From assembly GCA_016841565.1 (NCBI GenBank), contig JAENYX010000011.1, forward strand, positions 1-64,000: DNA of 64,000 nucleotides. The letters are read 5' to 3'. The position numbers and the translations under genes were made by a program. Below are positions 47,394-57,855 of this stretch, piece after piece. The stretch is from Clostridium thermobutyricum. Lineage in GTDB: Bacteria > Bacillota > Clostridia > Ch29. Position 1 is the stretch's first letter, and each line of letters opens with the position of its first letter. The notes under the pieces are model-generated. The model made no database searches and had not been told where the DNA came from. It saw nothing but the letters and a program-made list of their open reading frames with translations.

Positions 47394-47537
47394 TATATAC
47401 AACACACTAATAGCATTACATTTCTTTATCTGTCATTTAAGAGAGCCAAGCCCGAAGAATCTGATTTGGAGGTAGAGCCTTCGCTATGCTCAGGATGACT
47501 CGCTAGGAGATGTAAAGCTTTAAATGCGTTATATATA
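47394..47537. mobile_element. MITE-like element, copy 1 (inverted relative to copy 2)
   Basis: Imperfect terminal inverted repeats TATATAACGCATTTAAAGCTTTACATCTC / TATACAACACACTAATAGCATTACATTTC; internal GTCATCCTGAGC..GCGAAGG. Confidence 0.7.
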
Positions 47538-47572
47538 AATGCCTAAAAAAATTTAGCGCCCCTAGAGACGCT

Positions 47573-48049
47573 TCAATTTATAATCCCTTCTATCATTGTT
47601 TCAATCTCCACCTCATCCATATTCTTAACCAGCACCAACTCACTCACCAGTATTTGTTTGGCATTGTTGAGCATTTTTCTTTCCCCGGTGGACAGCCCTT
47701 TTTCTTTATCTCTTAGCATGAGGTTGCGGACTACATCGGCAACCTCCATTATGTCACCGCTCTTTATTTTATCCATATTAACCCGGTACCGACGGTTCCA
47801 GTTGTTTGGCATGGTGGTTCTACTCTCTCCCAAAACAGCTACTACCAAATCCACCTGCTCCTTATCAATTACCTCCCGCAGGCCTATTTCGCTAACACTT
47901 TCAAGGGGTATCATGACTTTCATGTTCCCTATGGGCATTCTCATAATATAATACTTTTGCTTGTTGCCAAGGATTTCTTTCTCTTCTATTGATTCGATGA
48001 TACCTGCACCATGCATCGGATACACTACTTTGTCTCCTATATTGAACAT
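47573..48049 (-). CDS. CarD/CdnL-TRCF domain transcriptional regulator
   Basis: MFNIGDKVVYPMHGAGIIESIEEKEILGNKQKYYIM. Confidence 0.95.
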   Translation of the reverse strand: MFNIGDKVVYPMHGAGIIESIEEKEILGNKQKYYIMRMPIGNMKVMIPLESVSEIGLREVIDKEQVDLVVAVLGESRTTMPNNWNRRYRVNMDKIKSGDIMEVADVVRNLMLRDKEKGLSTGERKMLNNAKQILVSELVLVKNMDEVEIETMIEGIIN

Positions 48050-48211
48050 ATATATATACCTCCATTAATTAGCCCATACTATAATATATTTTACTACACA
48101 TAGTGCAAATTGTCAATGAAACAAATATTTTAACACATAAGTCTCTCCTATGTCAACAATATGTTATAAACAAATCCTCAGGGGTAAATTACAAGTTTAA
48201 TGCCTTACATA

Positions 48212-48883
48212 TTATGGCATCCTCTGGTTGTGTTGCCGTCCCATTGGCAGATTTATATCCGACTGTTTCCGCTGCTTTACCAATTTTATCCTGAAAAATT
48301 CTTCCCGCTCCTTTTCCTCCAATACCTCCCGGATGGTCTTTAGCTGCTTCTTATAACGGGGAATTTGTATTTTTTCCAGCGCATTAGCTCTCTTCTGAGT
48401 TTTCTTGATCTCCATAGCCAGCTTATAGACCGAATTTTCCACTTCGGCCAGTTGGTATACAAGGTATTTCACTTGTTTGAAGCTGATAAGGGCTATATCC
48501 AGTGCAGGATTTGTCCTGAAGAAGCCATAGTAGGTCTCTATCCGGCTTTCTTCATACTTTATGGTTGGGATTTCCGCCCCCATTATACTGGACATAAGGA
48601 TTTCAAATTCCTCCAGGATGGGGATCGATACGGCAATTTCTTCAACATTGAATACTCCCAGACTGATGTTAACCACCTGTAATGCCTCATAAGCTTTGCC
48701 AAAGGTGGTTGAAATGGCATTCTGTATATCCCTGGCTCTGTCCATAAGACCCATCATTTCGGTGATTAAAACGTTTCTTTTTTTATCCAGCAGCTCAAAA
48801 CCCTTTTCCGAAAACTCCAGAAGGCTTTTTGTCTTCATTAAACTGGCCTTTGTGGGCACAACTCCCGTCTGCATCCTTATCAC
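48212..48883 (-). CDS. atpD: V-type ATP synthase subunit D
   Basis: [35 protein letters not shown]. Confidence 0.93.
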   Translation of the reverse strand: MIRMQTGVVPTKASLMKTKSLLEFSEKGFELLDKKRNVLITEMMGLMDRARDIQNAISTTFGKAYEALQVVNISLGVFNVEEIAVSIPILEEFEILMSSIMGAEIPTIKYEESRIETYYGFFRTNPALDIALISFKQVKYLVYQLAEVENSVYKLAMEIKKTQKRANALEKIQIPRYKKQLKTIREVLEEKEREEFFRIKLVKQRKQSDINLPMGRQHNQRMP

Positions 48884-50274
48884 CCTTTGTAGTATTTTTT
48901 CAACATACCGGTGCTAATTCTGTCCAGCTCTTCAACAGGCAGTATGGACAATACCTTCCACGCCAGGTCAAGAGTCTCAAATATATCCCTGCCCTGGTTA
49001 AACCCCTGGGTGATGAATGCCGCTTCGAATTCTCTGCCGAATTTCAAGTGTTTTCTATCGGTAAGCGGTAAATCCTCCTCACCAACAATCTGAGCTAAAG
49101 CCCTGAGATCCTGAACCCTTGAATAGGAAGCAAACAGCTGATCGGCCACCTCCGGATGGTCTTCTCTTGTATAACCCTCGCCAATGCCATCCTTCATAAG
49201 TCTGGAAAGAGAAGGCAGGATATTCACAGGGGGGTAAATGTTCTTCTGAAACAGCTCCCTGTCCAATACAATTTGGCCCTCGGTAATATAGCCTGTTAAG
49301 TCGGGTATGGGATGAGTAATATCGTCGTTTGGCATGGTAAGAATTGGCAGTAAAGTGATGGAACCGCTGCTCCCTTTCACCATACCTGCCCGTTCATACA
49401 AAGATGCCAGGTCGGAATAAAGGTATCCGGGATAACCCTTCCTGCCAGGCACCTCTTCCCTTGCGGCCGACACTTCTCTGAGTGCTTCACAGTAGTTGGT
49501 GATATCGGTCATTATTACCAGTATGTGCATTCCTTCTTCAAAAGCAAGATACTCTGCCGCCGTCAAAGCACATCTTGGAGTGCTCACCCGCTCAACAATG
49601 GGGTGACTGGCAAGATTTACGTACATGACCACCTTCTCCATCACCCCTGCTTCTTCAAAACTTTTCCTGAAGTAATGGGCGTCATCATTCTTCACACCAA
49701 TGGCAACAAATACAATGGCAAATTTCTGGTCACTTTCAGAGCTCAGCCGGGCATGTCTAACCACTTGAGCCGCCAGCTCATTATGGGAAATTCCGCTCCC
49801 TGAGAATATGGGAAGCTTTTGCCCTCGAATAAGGGTAACCAGACAGTCTATGGAAGAAACCCCTGTCTGTATATAATTTCTCGGGTACTCACGGGCGACG
49901 GGATTCATAGGTCTTCCGTTAATGTTATATGTTTTTCCGCCATATACATCCCCGCCGCCGTCCATGGGCCGGCCCACACCATTGAAGGTCCTTCCCAGAA
50001 CGTCGATGGAAAGGGATATCTCGAAGGGTTTTCCGGTAAAACGTATGGAGGTATTATTGGTGGAAATTCCTGATGTACCCTCAAATACCTGGGCGACAAT
50101 TTTGTCTTCTTCAATTCTGATTACCTTGCCAATCCTTTTCCGGCCGTTACCAAGGCTAATCTCCAGAATCTCTCCATAGGCTGCTTCGGTTACTCCCGAT
50201 AGGATTATCAGGGGTCCCTCAACTTTATCCAATAATAAGTATTCTTTCTTCAAAGGGTTCACATCCTGCCTCAT
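48880..50274 (-). CDS. atpB: V-type ATP synthase subunit B
   Basis: 464 aa; [38 protein letters not shown]. Confidence 0.97.
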   Translation of the reverse strand: MRQDVNPLKKEYLLLDKVEGPLIILSGVTEAAYGEILEISLGNGRKRIGKVIRIEEDKIVAQVFEGTSGISTNNTSIRFTGKPFEISLSIDVLGRTFNGVGRPMDGGGDVYGGKTYNINGRPMNPVAREYPRNYIQTGVSSIDCLVTLIRGQKLPIFSGSGISHNELAAQVVRHARLSSESDQKFAIVFVAIGVKNDDAHYFRKSFEEAGVMEKVVMYVNLASHPIVERVSTPRCALTAAEYLAFEEGMHILVIMTDITNYCEALREVSAAREEVPGRKGYPGYLYSDLASLYERAGMVKGSSGSITLLPILTMPNDDITHPIPDLTGYITEGQIVLDRELFQKNIYPPVNILPSLSRLMKDGIGEGYTREDHPEVADQLFASYSRVQDLRALAQIVGEEDLPLTDRKHLKFGREFEAAFITQGFNQGRDIFETLDLAWKVLSILPVEELDRISTGMLKKYYKG

Positions 50275-50280
50275 CTGATT

Positions 50281-52077
50281 TTACTGGTATTTCTCAAACA
50301 GAGCATTGTAATAGCCGTCAATTCTCCCGGCAAGCTTGTCCAGGCCGCTTAAATCTTCATTGGGAATATTGTATTTCATCTTTATCACTTCATTGAACAA
50401 CTGTCGGTCCCTGACTCGGGAAATTGGAATTCCTTTCTTGATGGCTGTCAGTGCATTCCGGTATAAATGCTCAATCAGTTTGAGCATTCCGTACTGCTTT
50501 TTCAAAGGGACAAAGGTATCCTCCCGGTGAAAAGCATTCTGCTGCAGAAATCCCATCCTGAGCACCTTGGAAATTTCCAGAATCAGTCGCTGCTCATCCG
50601 GCAGTACGTCCTCGCCCACAAGCTGAACAATTTCCTGCAGTTTGTTTTCCTGATTCAGTATCCTCAACATTTTTCCCCTAAGCTCCATCACATCCGAGCC
50701 GACATTTTCTTTATACCATTCTGTCAGAGCTCCAATATATCCGCTGTAGCTGGTCAGCCAGTTGACCGAAGGAAAATGTCTTTCATATGCCAGCTTCCGG
50801 TCCAGGGCTATAAATGCATTGACGTAACGCTTTGTATTTTCTGTTACCGGCTCGGAAAAATCCCCTCCGGCCGGTGAAACGGCTCCAATAATTGTAATGG
50901 ACGCTTCCTGCCCTCCGAGGGTAGTCACATAACCTGCTCTTTCATAAAATTGCGCCAGCCTGGTTGGAAGATAAGCCGGATAACCCTCCTCGGCAGGCAT
51001 TTCCTCCAACCTCCCGGATATCTCCCGTAGCGCTTCTGCCCACCGGGAAGTGGAATCCGCCATAACTGCAACATGGTACCCCATGTCCCTGTAGTATTCC
51101 GCTATGGTAACCCCGGTATAAATACTGGATTCTCTTGCCGCTACCGGCATATTGGAGGTATTTGCAATTAATACGGTCCTTTCCATAATAGACCTGTTGG
51201 TTCTGGGGTCAATTATTTCCGGAAAGTCCTCCAGTACCTCTGTCATTTCATTCCCCCGCTCGCCACAGCCTATATACACAATAATATCGGCATCCGACCA
51301 TTTTGCCAGCTGATGCTGGGTCATGGTTTTTCCCGTTCCAAACCCTCCCGGTATTGCCGCCGTTCCGCCCTTGGCTACCGGAAAGAATATATCCAGTACG
51401 CGCTGTCCCGTTACAAGGGGCCTTTCCGAAGCAAGCCTTTCATTAACCGGTCTGGGATCCCTGACCGGCCATTCCTGATACATGGCCAAGGAATGCTCCC
51501 TGCCTTCCGCATCCTTAACAACCACCAATTGCTCCTCAATATTATAGCTGCCGTCTTCTCTTACCCAAACCACCCGGCCGGAAATCCCGGGAGGGACAAT
51601 AAGCCTGTGTACTATAAGGGTTGTTTCCCTGACCTCGCCGTAAACCTGCCCCGGTTCTATTTCATCTTCCACTCTGACTTGAAATGTTACGCTCCATGTC
51701 TTTCGGGTGTCAATGGATATAAGCCCGATGCCCTCGGGAATAAAGCCATGGCACACCTTGTCAATCTCTATCAGCGGTCTCTCGATCCCGTCAAAAATAT
51801 TTCCTATAAGACCTGGCCCCAGCTTCAGAGACAGGGGTTTTCCTGTGGGTATGATTTGTTCCTGACATTTCAGACCTTCTGTTTCTTCATAAACCTGAAT
51901 GGTGCCAAAATCTCCGTCCAGAGCGATGACTTCACCTATCAGTTTTCTGCTTCCGGCCATTACCATTTCACGTATTTTAAAACTGGCCATGTTTCTGCCC
52001 TTGACCACAGGACCATTAATCATTGTAATAATTCCTACCCGGTTATTCAAACCTATCACCTGCTTTTCCGAGGACAT
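50281..52077 (-). CDS. atpA: V-type ATP synthase subunit A (start uncertain)
   Basis: [18 protein letters not shown]-loop; [44 protein letters not shown]. Confidence 0.96.
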   Translation of the reverse strand: MSSEKQVIGLNNRVGIITMINGPVVKGRNMASFKIREMVMAGSRKLIGEVIALDGDFGTIQVYEETEGLKCQEQIIPTGKPLSLKLGPGLIGNIFDGIERPLIEIDKVCHGFIPEGIGLISIDTRKTWSVTFQVRVEDEIEPGQVYGEVRETTLIVHRLIVPPGISGRVVWVREDGSYNIEEQLVVVKDAEGREHSLAMYQEWPVRDPRPVNERLASERPLVTGQRVLDIFFPVAKGGTAAIPGGFGTGKTMTQHQLAKWSDADIIVYIGCGERGNEMTEVLEDFPEIIDPRTNRSIMERTVLIANTSNMPVAARESSIYTGVTIAEYYRDMGYHVAVMADSTSRWAEALREISGRLEEMPAEEGYPAYLPTRLAQFYERAGYVTTLGGQEASITIIGAVSPAGGDFSEPVTENTKRYVNAFIALDRKLAYERHFPSVNWLTSYSGYIGALTEWYKENVGSDVMELRGKMLRILNQENKLQEIVQLVGEDVLPDEQRLILEISKVLRMGFLQQNAFHREDTFVPLKKQYGMLKLIEHLYRNALTAIKKGIPISRVRDRQLFNEVIKMKYNIPNEDLSGLDKLAGRIDGYYNALFEKYQ

Positions 52078-52693
52078 TATACAACTTCTGCCCAATCAAT
52101 TGCCGTTGCTCCTGGAGCAAGGCGGTAATCGAGCAATCCGCACTAAGGGTTCTTTGTGTATTGCCGGCCACTATCCCTCCTATTATATCCTCCCGGCAAG
52201 CCGAGATATCAATTTGCTCCCTCTGAAACCCGCTTCTCTCTCCCTGTTCATAGATGATTTCCTTAAACCTCCCGACGTCCTTTTGGGTTGCCAGCAGCCG
52301 TATACCGTCTTCCCGCCCAAATGCTGAGACGGCTTTGGCAACACATTCCGCAAAAAAGCTCTCATAGGCTTCCTGCTCTGTAAACCTTACGGCTCTGTTC
52401 CTTATGTCTTCGGCAAGCCGGTCCATCAATTGCTGTTTCTTATTAAGTATTTTCTTTCTCTTCTCCTGTTTTGCCTTAGAAATTGCTTTGTTTTTCTGTG
52501 CCTGGCCTTTCCTGGTCAGGTCTTGGATTATCTTTTCACCTTCCTGCCTGATTGAAGCCCTGTGCTGTTCAATAATTTCATGGTTTTTTCCTTTTACCTC
52601 GGCCAGCTTTTGTTCAAATTCCCGCTGGGCTTTCCCCACCACCAGACCGGCAAACACCTTAAGTTTTTCTTCAATGGTAATCATACAATACAC
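52043..52693 (-). CDS. atpE: V-type ATP synthase subunit E (peripheral stalk)
   Basis: Coiled-coil N-terminus and operon position. Confidence 0.85.
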   Translation of the reverse strand: MYCMITIEEKLKVFAGLVVGKAQREFEQKLAEVKGKNHEIIEQHRASIRQEGEKIIQDLTRKGQAQKNKAISKAKQEKRKKILNKKQQLMDRLAEDIRNRAVRFTEQEAYESFFAECVAKAVSAFGREDGIRLLATQKDVGRFKEIIYEQGERSGFQREQIDISACREDIIGGIVAGNTQRTLSADCSITALLQEQRQLIGQKLYNVLGKAGDRFE

Positions 52694-52694
52694 C

Positions 52695-53000
52695 TCATAT
52701 CTTAAGCCCTATGGCTTCCCTTATATACCTGGTAATATAGTCTCCCCTGCCCGGACCCTGTTTGTCGGGAATTTCAACAATCAGAGGATAGTCCCTTTGC
52801 ATCTTTGCCTCCATTATCTCCTTCTCAGCCATTTCCATAACCGACTGGGTTACAATAAGTATTTGTATCTCGGCATTCTCCAAAGCCTTGTACAGCTGCT
52901 CCAGGACTTCCTGCCTGTTTCCTACCGGCACACCTTTTATCCCGGCCAGCCTCATACCAATCAAAGTGTCCTGATTGTCACTTATCAAGAAAGATTTCAT
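52695..53000 (-). CDS. atpF: V-type ATP synthase subunit F
   Basis: 101 aa; FLISDNQDTLIGMRLAGIKGVPV...ILIVTQSVME. Confidence 0.92.
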   Translation of the reverse strand: MKSFLISDNQDTLIGMRLAGIKGVPVGNRQEVLEQLYKALENAEIQILIVTQSVMEMAEKEIMEAKMQRDYPLIVEIPDKQGPGRGDYITRYIREAIGLKI

Positions 53001-53009
53001 ACCGTCCCC

Positions 53010-53432
53010 CTACAATCTGCCCAGAATTAAAATAGAGATGATTAATCCGTAGATGGCAATCCCTTCTGCCAGCCCCACAAAAATCAGCGTCTTACCGAGT
53101 ATCCTGGGGTCTTCAGATACAGCGCCCAGAGCCGAAGAACCAACAGCCCCCACGGCATAACCGGCTCCCAGTGTGGCCAGACCGGTACTCAGCGCTGCTG
53201 CAATAAAACCAAACCCCGAGGGTGAAACACCATTTTCTCCAACGGCAGCCGCCACATCCGGCACCAGGACAATAACCGCCATGCTCATAAGGGGTATAAA
53301 GGCCCAAAGATTTGTCCGGAGCGCCTTTTTTATTTTTGCTTTATCGGCATTCTGCCGTGTACTGATTAGGAAAATACCCGTCCCTATGGTTGAAAGTACG
53401 ACAATAATAGAAGATGTAAGCATCCATTTCAT
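53010..53432 (-). CDS. atpK: V-type ATP synthase subunit K (proteolipid)
   Basis: GFIAAALSTGLATLGAGYAVGAVGSSALGAVSEDPRILGKTLIFVGLAEGIAIYGL; SD GGAGGG before MKWMLTSS. Confidence 0.95.
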   Translation of the reverse strand: MKWMLTSSIIVVLSTIGTGIFLISTRQNADKAKIKKALRTNLWAFIPLMSMAVIVLVPDVAAAVGENGVSPSGFGFIAAALSTGLATLGAGYAVGAVGSSALGAVSEDPRILGKTLIFVGLAEGIAIYGLIISILILGRL

Positions 53433-53470
53433 TTCAAACCCTCCAATCAATTTAGTTCCAAAGCTTCTGA

Positions 53471-55450
53471 TCATTCATACCGTATACCGGCCGGACTGAA
53501 CTCCACACCTTCCCCCCGATAGTACTTGCTGAACATCTCATAGTATTCCAGGCGCAGCCCCTGAATAAATACAATAAGACCCTCCAGTCCGATAATGACT
53601 GCGTTGCCGATAATGTAAACCATGATGCCGCCGGCAGTATTTCCGGTCATTTTTGCCATGGTTTCAAAGGCCATAAACAGCCCCACATGGTTGAGAGCAA
53701 AAGCACCAACCCTGACAAAGGATATGGTGCCGCTCAGCATGGCAAGTAACGTTTCGAAGATGCCAAAACCGCTTTCTATGTAATAGCCGACAGCGTCTTC
53801 CTCATAAGCAGGCTGTCCAAGAAGACTGTTCGCCAGGGGTTCCCTGACAACAATCAAAGTCATAAGAACAACCAGCAGAAAATAGCATATGCTGTTTGGT
53901 ATAAAACTTTTTCCGGTGAAGGCATTCAGAATAAGAGTAATAAGCGTTAAATAGATTAACAATCCCGCTGTGCCGTTGGCCCCGAATAAGCCTTCTTTCA
54001 AGTCCCTTCGTTTGACGGCATTCCCTATACTGTACCCAAAGCTTATCAGCAGCAGCAGTACGCCAAAACCAACCGATCCCAGCAGCATCTGGTTTATATT
54101 AATTATTGGACGTATAAGCAGTGCCGGAATCACATGTTCAAATCCAAAGACACTGCCGTACAAAAGCCCGAACATGGCTGAACTGAAGCCTAAACGGATA
54201 AGAACATCGCCAAACAATCCATATTCCTTGTTCCTTCGGGCGAAAAATCCCGTTGAAAGCAGCACAATACCCTGCCCCACATCGCCAAACATTGCCCCAA
54301 ACAAAAGCATATAGGTAATACTTAAGAATATAGTAGGATCGGCCTCATTATAGCTTGGGATTCCGTACATTTTCACCAGGCTTTCAAAGGGTTTTAGCAG
54401 CCAGGTGTTTTTGAGCTTTGTGGGAGGAATTATGTATTTATTTACTTCAGTAGTCTCTTTGAACATTATGTGCACATCGTTCCCGAACGTTTCAAAGGTC
54501 TTGACAATATGTTCCACATCCCTTTTGGGAATCCAGCCCGACAGGTATAGGAAGTTTCCAGAATAAGCCATCTCCTTTTTGATGCGGCTTAATTCCTCCT
54601 CCAGTGCCAGCCTGCTGTAAGCCGTTTGAAGATAAGCCCCGTATACCTCCTCCAGCTTATATAAATCCTCCTTCAGCCCTTTAAGTTTGACACACAATTC
54701 TTTTTGCTTTTCACGTATGCTTTCCATTATTTGCCGATACGTACCCGAAAGATATTGGGATATCTCTAATTCATAAAAATTTAAAGACCTTAAAATCCTA
54801 ACCGTCTCTGTCTCCAATTCCTTTGGAGAAATGACAAGGAAAATCTGTCCCTGTTGACAGGCGCCTATGTTTAACACCACTGCAGTAATATTGGCATAAT
54901 TTCTCTTTAATCTGAGCCTGTTTTCCTTTGAAAGCATGCCAATTTTGTAGCTGAAGAATTGCAGTTCATTCAGCCGCTCCAGGTTTACATCCAATCCCTG
55001 AAAACATCTGAAGTGGTTTCCCAATTCCTCTACCCTTCCTGCCTCTTCCCGGACATTATCTATGGCTTCACCGACAGGAGAAGTTTTCCGGTATATTTCT
55101 TCAATCCTTTTTATATCCTCTTCAAAATTGTAATCATCCTCCAGGTGTTCTTTTTTAACAACCGGCTTTATATCAAACAACTTAAGCATATCTTTCATTT
55201 TTGCGGCAATATTGCTGTAATCGGCGTTCTCCTCATAGGGCTTAATCAAAACAATGTCGGCCAGCTCCTGGATGTTTTCCTCTTCCACAGGCAGTGTAAA
55301 ATTACTTTCATCCACCTCATGCAGAGCATTGACCAGATGGACATTGCCCAGCAGAGCAATTTCTCTGGCTACGTTGTGCAAGTATTCAATAGGCGCAACG
55401 AGATTCAACATTTTCATATTCTCAACTGTCATAGGCCAGCCTCCTTTCAA
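53471..55450 (-). CDS. atpI: V-type ATP synthase subunit I
   Basis: 659 aa; N-terminal cytoplasmic coiled coil, C-terminal TM domain with MLLFGAMFGDVGQG. Confidence 0.96.
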   Translation of the reverse strand: MKGGWPMTVENMKMLNLVAPIEYLHNVAREIALLGNVHLVNALHEVDESNFTLPVEEENIQELADIVLIKPYEENADYSNIAAKMKDMLKLFDIKPVVKKEHLEDDYNFEEDIKRIEEIYRKTSPVGEAIDNVREEAGRVEELGNHFRCFQGLDVNLERLNELQFFSYKIGMLSKENRLRLKRNYANITAVVLNIGACQQGQIFLVISPKELETETVRILRSLNFYELEISQYLSGTYRQIMESIREKQKELCVKLKGLKEDLYKLEEVYGAYLQTAYSRLALEEELSRIKKEMAYSGNFLYLSGWIPKRDVEHIVKTFETFGNDVHIMFKETTEVNKYIIPPTKLKNTWLLKPFESLVKMYGIPSYNEADPTIFLSITYMLLFGAMFGDVGQGIVLLSTGFFARRNKEYGLFGDVLIRLGFSSAMFGLLYGSVFGFEHVIPALLIRPIININQMLLGSVGFGVLLLLISFGYSIGNAVKRRDLKEGLFGANGTAGLLIYLTLITLILNAFTGKSFIPNSICYFLLVVLMTLIVVREPLANSLLGQPAYEEDAVGYYIESGFGIFETLLAMLSGTISFVRVGAFALNHVGLFMAFETMAKMTGNTAGGIMVYIIGNAVIIGLEGLIVFIQGLRLEYYEMFSKYYRGEGVEFSPAGIRYE

Positions 55451-56493
55451 ATCTTTCTAATAAGGAATCCCTTGGACTGTTCGAGGTCTAACCGGTATTT
55501 TACGGCTTCAATTACCGAAGAAATATCTCTAATCTCAAATTCCAGGAGATGTATATATACATTGGTTTCAATGATATTCATTTTTTCCCGCCGCTTGTAT
55601 TCCAAAAACAGAAAATACAGATATCGCTTAATACGCCTTTCCATGAACACTTCCAGGGTAGTTTTATTATCAAATAAAAAGCCATATTTCGAGCCGGCCA
55701 TTTTATCAGCCAATTCTTTCGCATTTTCCGAGTAGCACAAATCTTTGATTTTCTTATAATTCAGTACATATCCATTTTGCAGTGTATAATTTATCAGCTC
55801 TTCCGGTGGTAATTTATAAAATTTCAACCCCCTGTAAATCCACTGCAGGTTCAAAAGATCAATATTTTTCCCAAGCAGCTCCCTGATAAGCTTGTTGTCC
55901 TGCCTATTCAGCTTCTCTGCCTGCCGGTTCAAAAGCTGAAAATACAGCTTATCCAATACCATCTCCATGTAGAAAAGCCTCTTGCCCGGCTTTTCATTTA
56001 AATAGGGCTTTAATAAATGGTAATAAACGGTGCCCTTTAGACTTTCGATGCATCTTTCGAGACTCTTCGCCCCATCCAGGCGTTGTTTATCAAAGCTGGT
56101 ATAATTGCCCGGAAGAATGGTGAATTGCCCAGCCTTTGATTGGTCTCCCTCTCTGTTAACGGTCCGCAGATAAACCTTTAAATCCTCCATTTCGTAACGC
56201 AGGACCAGCAAGCGGAAGAACCTTTTATACTCACCGGTAAAATAATGAATTAGCTTTTCAATCTGCCGGGCTATGTGCTTTTTAAATAGTATTTCCAATT
56301 CCTTGGCCTGTATATTATCCAAATCGGCATCTTTCAAAATGCTTTTGTAGGCAGTATAATCTTTCAGATACCGGGCAATCTCAGTCACGCTCTTTTTTGT
56401 CAGTATTTTCCGGAAATCTTCATCCGACAGCAGGCTTCCTTCCAAGGCAAGTACTTTTGTATTGACCGCCGCAAATCGTTTTATATTTCTCAC
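55447..56493 (-). CDS. atpC: V-type ATP synthase subunit C (AC39 family)
   Basis: 348 aa helical protein, AVNTKVLALEGSLLSDEDFRKIL; operon position. Confidence 0.87.
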   Translation of the reverse strand: MRNIKRFAAVNTKVLALEGSLLSDEDFRKILTKKSVTEIARYLKDYTAYKSILKDADLDNIQAKELEILFKKHIARQIEKLIHYFTGEYKRFFRLLVLRYEMEDLKVYLRTVNREGDQSKAGQFTILPGNYTSFDKQRLDGAKSLERCIESLKGTVYYHLLKPYLNEKPGKRLFYMEMVLDKLYFQLLNRQAEKLNRQDNKLIRELLGKNIDLLNLQWIYRGLKFYKLPPEELINYTLQNGYVLNYKKIKDLCYSENAKELADKMAGSKYGFLFDNKTTLEVFMERRIKRYLYFLFLEYKRREKMNIIETNVYIHLLEFEIRDISSVIEAVKYRLDLEQSKGFLIRKI

Positions 56494-56522
56494 TTCTCCC
56501 GCTCCTTATTGTATCGGTTGAA

Positions 56523-56834
56523 TTATTTAAAAAAAATCTGCTCGAAAATGTCTTTTTCCAGTCCTTCATGTATATCAATAAATATTCGTTCTAATTCCCG
56601 GCATTCACTGTCGGCTTGCTCCAGAATATTTTGTTTTTCTAGGTCAGCTTCTTTTATAAGCCCTTCATAAATCTTCTGCCCCGTCTCCCTGGCTTTATGG
56701 AGCATTTCCCTTTCCATCCGGGCAATGCTCTCGTTAAGCTGTGATTGATTGTTTTTCAGCAGCTCTTGCATACCTTCCATGATTGTCAGTGCCGTATTGT
56801 CCATTTCTATGATTTTGTTAATGATATTGTTCAC
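56523..56834 (-). CDS. V-type ATPase G/H-like peripheral stalk subunit
   Basis: 103 aa charged helix, first gene of the V-ATPase operon. Confidence 0.7.
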   Translation of the reverse strand: MNNIINKIIEMDNTALTIMEGMQELLKNNQSQLNESIARMEREMLHKARETGQKIYEGLIKEADLEKQNILEQADSECRELERIFIDIHEGLEKDIFEQIFFK

Positions 56835-57032
56835 TTTTTCACCTCAATACAAAGCGTTATAAGATGCCGAGTATGTTGATTGGCATTCTGTATTGTAATC
56901 TGCCGGCAGTTTCTTCTTTGCACCGGCCTTGGCAGCTTCCCATAAAAACACCACAGACCGTTCTTTGATATTTTACCCAAACAAAGCCGGTATAGCATTA
57001 TTATTTATTTATGAAACGAAAATAATTATCCC

Positions 57033-57203
57033 ATATATAACGTGCTTAAGGCTTTACATCTCTTAACGTGTCATCCTGAACGTAAAGATTGCCATCCTGA
57101 GCCAAGCGAAGGATCTTATGTCCGTCTTCAAGTCGGATTCTTGGGGCTTCGCCCTCTTAAATGACAGGTAGAGAAATGTAATATTATTAATGCGTTATAT
57201 ACA
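57033..57203. mobile_element. MITE-like element, copy 2
   Basis: TATATAACGTGCTTAAGGCTTTACATCTC...GAGAAATGTAATATTATTAATGCGTTATATA; alignable to reverse complement of 47394-47537. Confidence 0.7.
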
Positions 57204-57313
57204 ACCTACCTTTTAATGCTGTCACCCAGGCCTTCTAATTAGTAAAATACATTGCAAATAAGCATTTTTATATTTATAATAGAATTAACGTAAAATTCCA
57301 AGGGAGTGATGAA

Positions 57314-57709
57314 ATGAAGGATACAATATTCGATGAGTTTCAAAGCTCTGTTCCTCAATTTTTAGTGCGACATAAAAGCGTATTGGATATTATAACCAAA
57401 CACCAGGAGGCCAGCACAAGAGTCAACCGCGCAATAGTAAAAGCCGTAACCAACTGCGGTTGTATTCGAATAGACGCGCAAAAGCAAAGCCCCCCCTCCG
57501 ACACATCGCTCAAAGAGCTGTCAAATTTCATGGATACCCATATTAGGGGGAAGCTGTGTGAAAACTGCAAGGAAGTTATTGAAAGCGAGCTGGGGGCAAA
57601 CTTGTTTTACATAGCCGCAATCTGCGACCTGTTCGATATGGATCTTTACGATGTCATGCTTAAGGAATATAAGAAGATAAAAACCCTTGGAATATATAAT
57701 ATGCTTTAG
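57314..57709 (+). CDS. Conserved small protein of uncertain function with CGC and CxxC motifs
   Basis: 131 aa, SD AGGGAGTGATGAAATG, ends at a convergent terminator; only convincing plus-strand gene. Confidence 0.85.
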   Translation: MKDTIFDEFQSSVPQFLVRHKSVLDIITKHQEASTRVNRAIVKAVTNCGCIRIDAQKQSPPSDTSLKELSNFMDTHIRGKLCENCKEVIESELGANLFYIAAICDLFDMDLYDVMLKEYKKIKTLGIYNML

Positions 57710-57784
57710 CTTTGCTTGATGATTCGGGCCGGATTATGCGGCCGGTCTGTAACAGCCATAGGTATCAGTAAAGAATATATTTAT

Positions 57785-57805
57785 AAGGGCCCCTTCGGGG
57801 CCCTT
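57785..57805. terminator. Bidirectional terminator between convergent genes
   Basis: aagggccccttcggggccctt with UUCG loop, T/A-rich flanks. Confidence 0.88.
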
Positions 57806-57855
57806 TATATTATCCGTTCATTCCTTTATGAATTCCCCTTTATACCCACCGTGGC

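Noticed and set aside
51313-52128. 271 aa plus-strand ORF antisense to V-ATPase A
   Set aside because: Lies wholly opposite well-supported coding sequence; no recognisable domain.
47573-56834. Compound transposon bounded by the two inverted MITE-like elements
   Set aside because: No transposase in the interval and the cargo is housekeeping; two inverted non-autonomous copies alone do not support a mobile unit.
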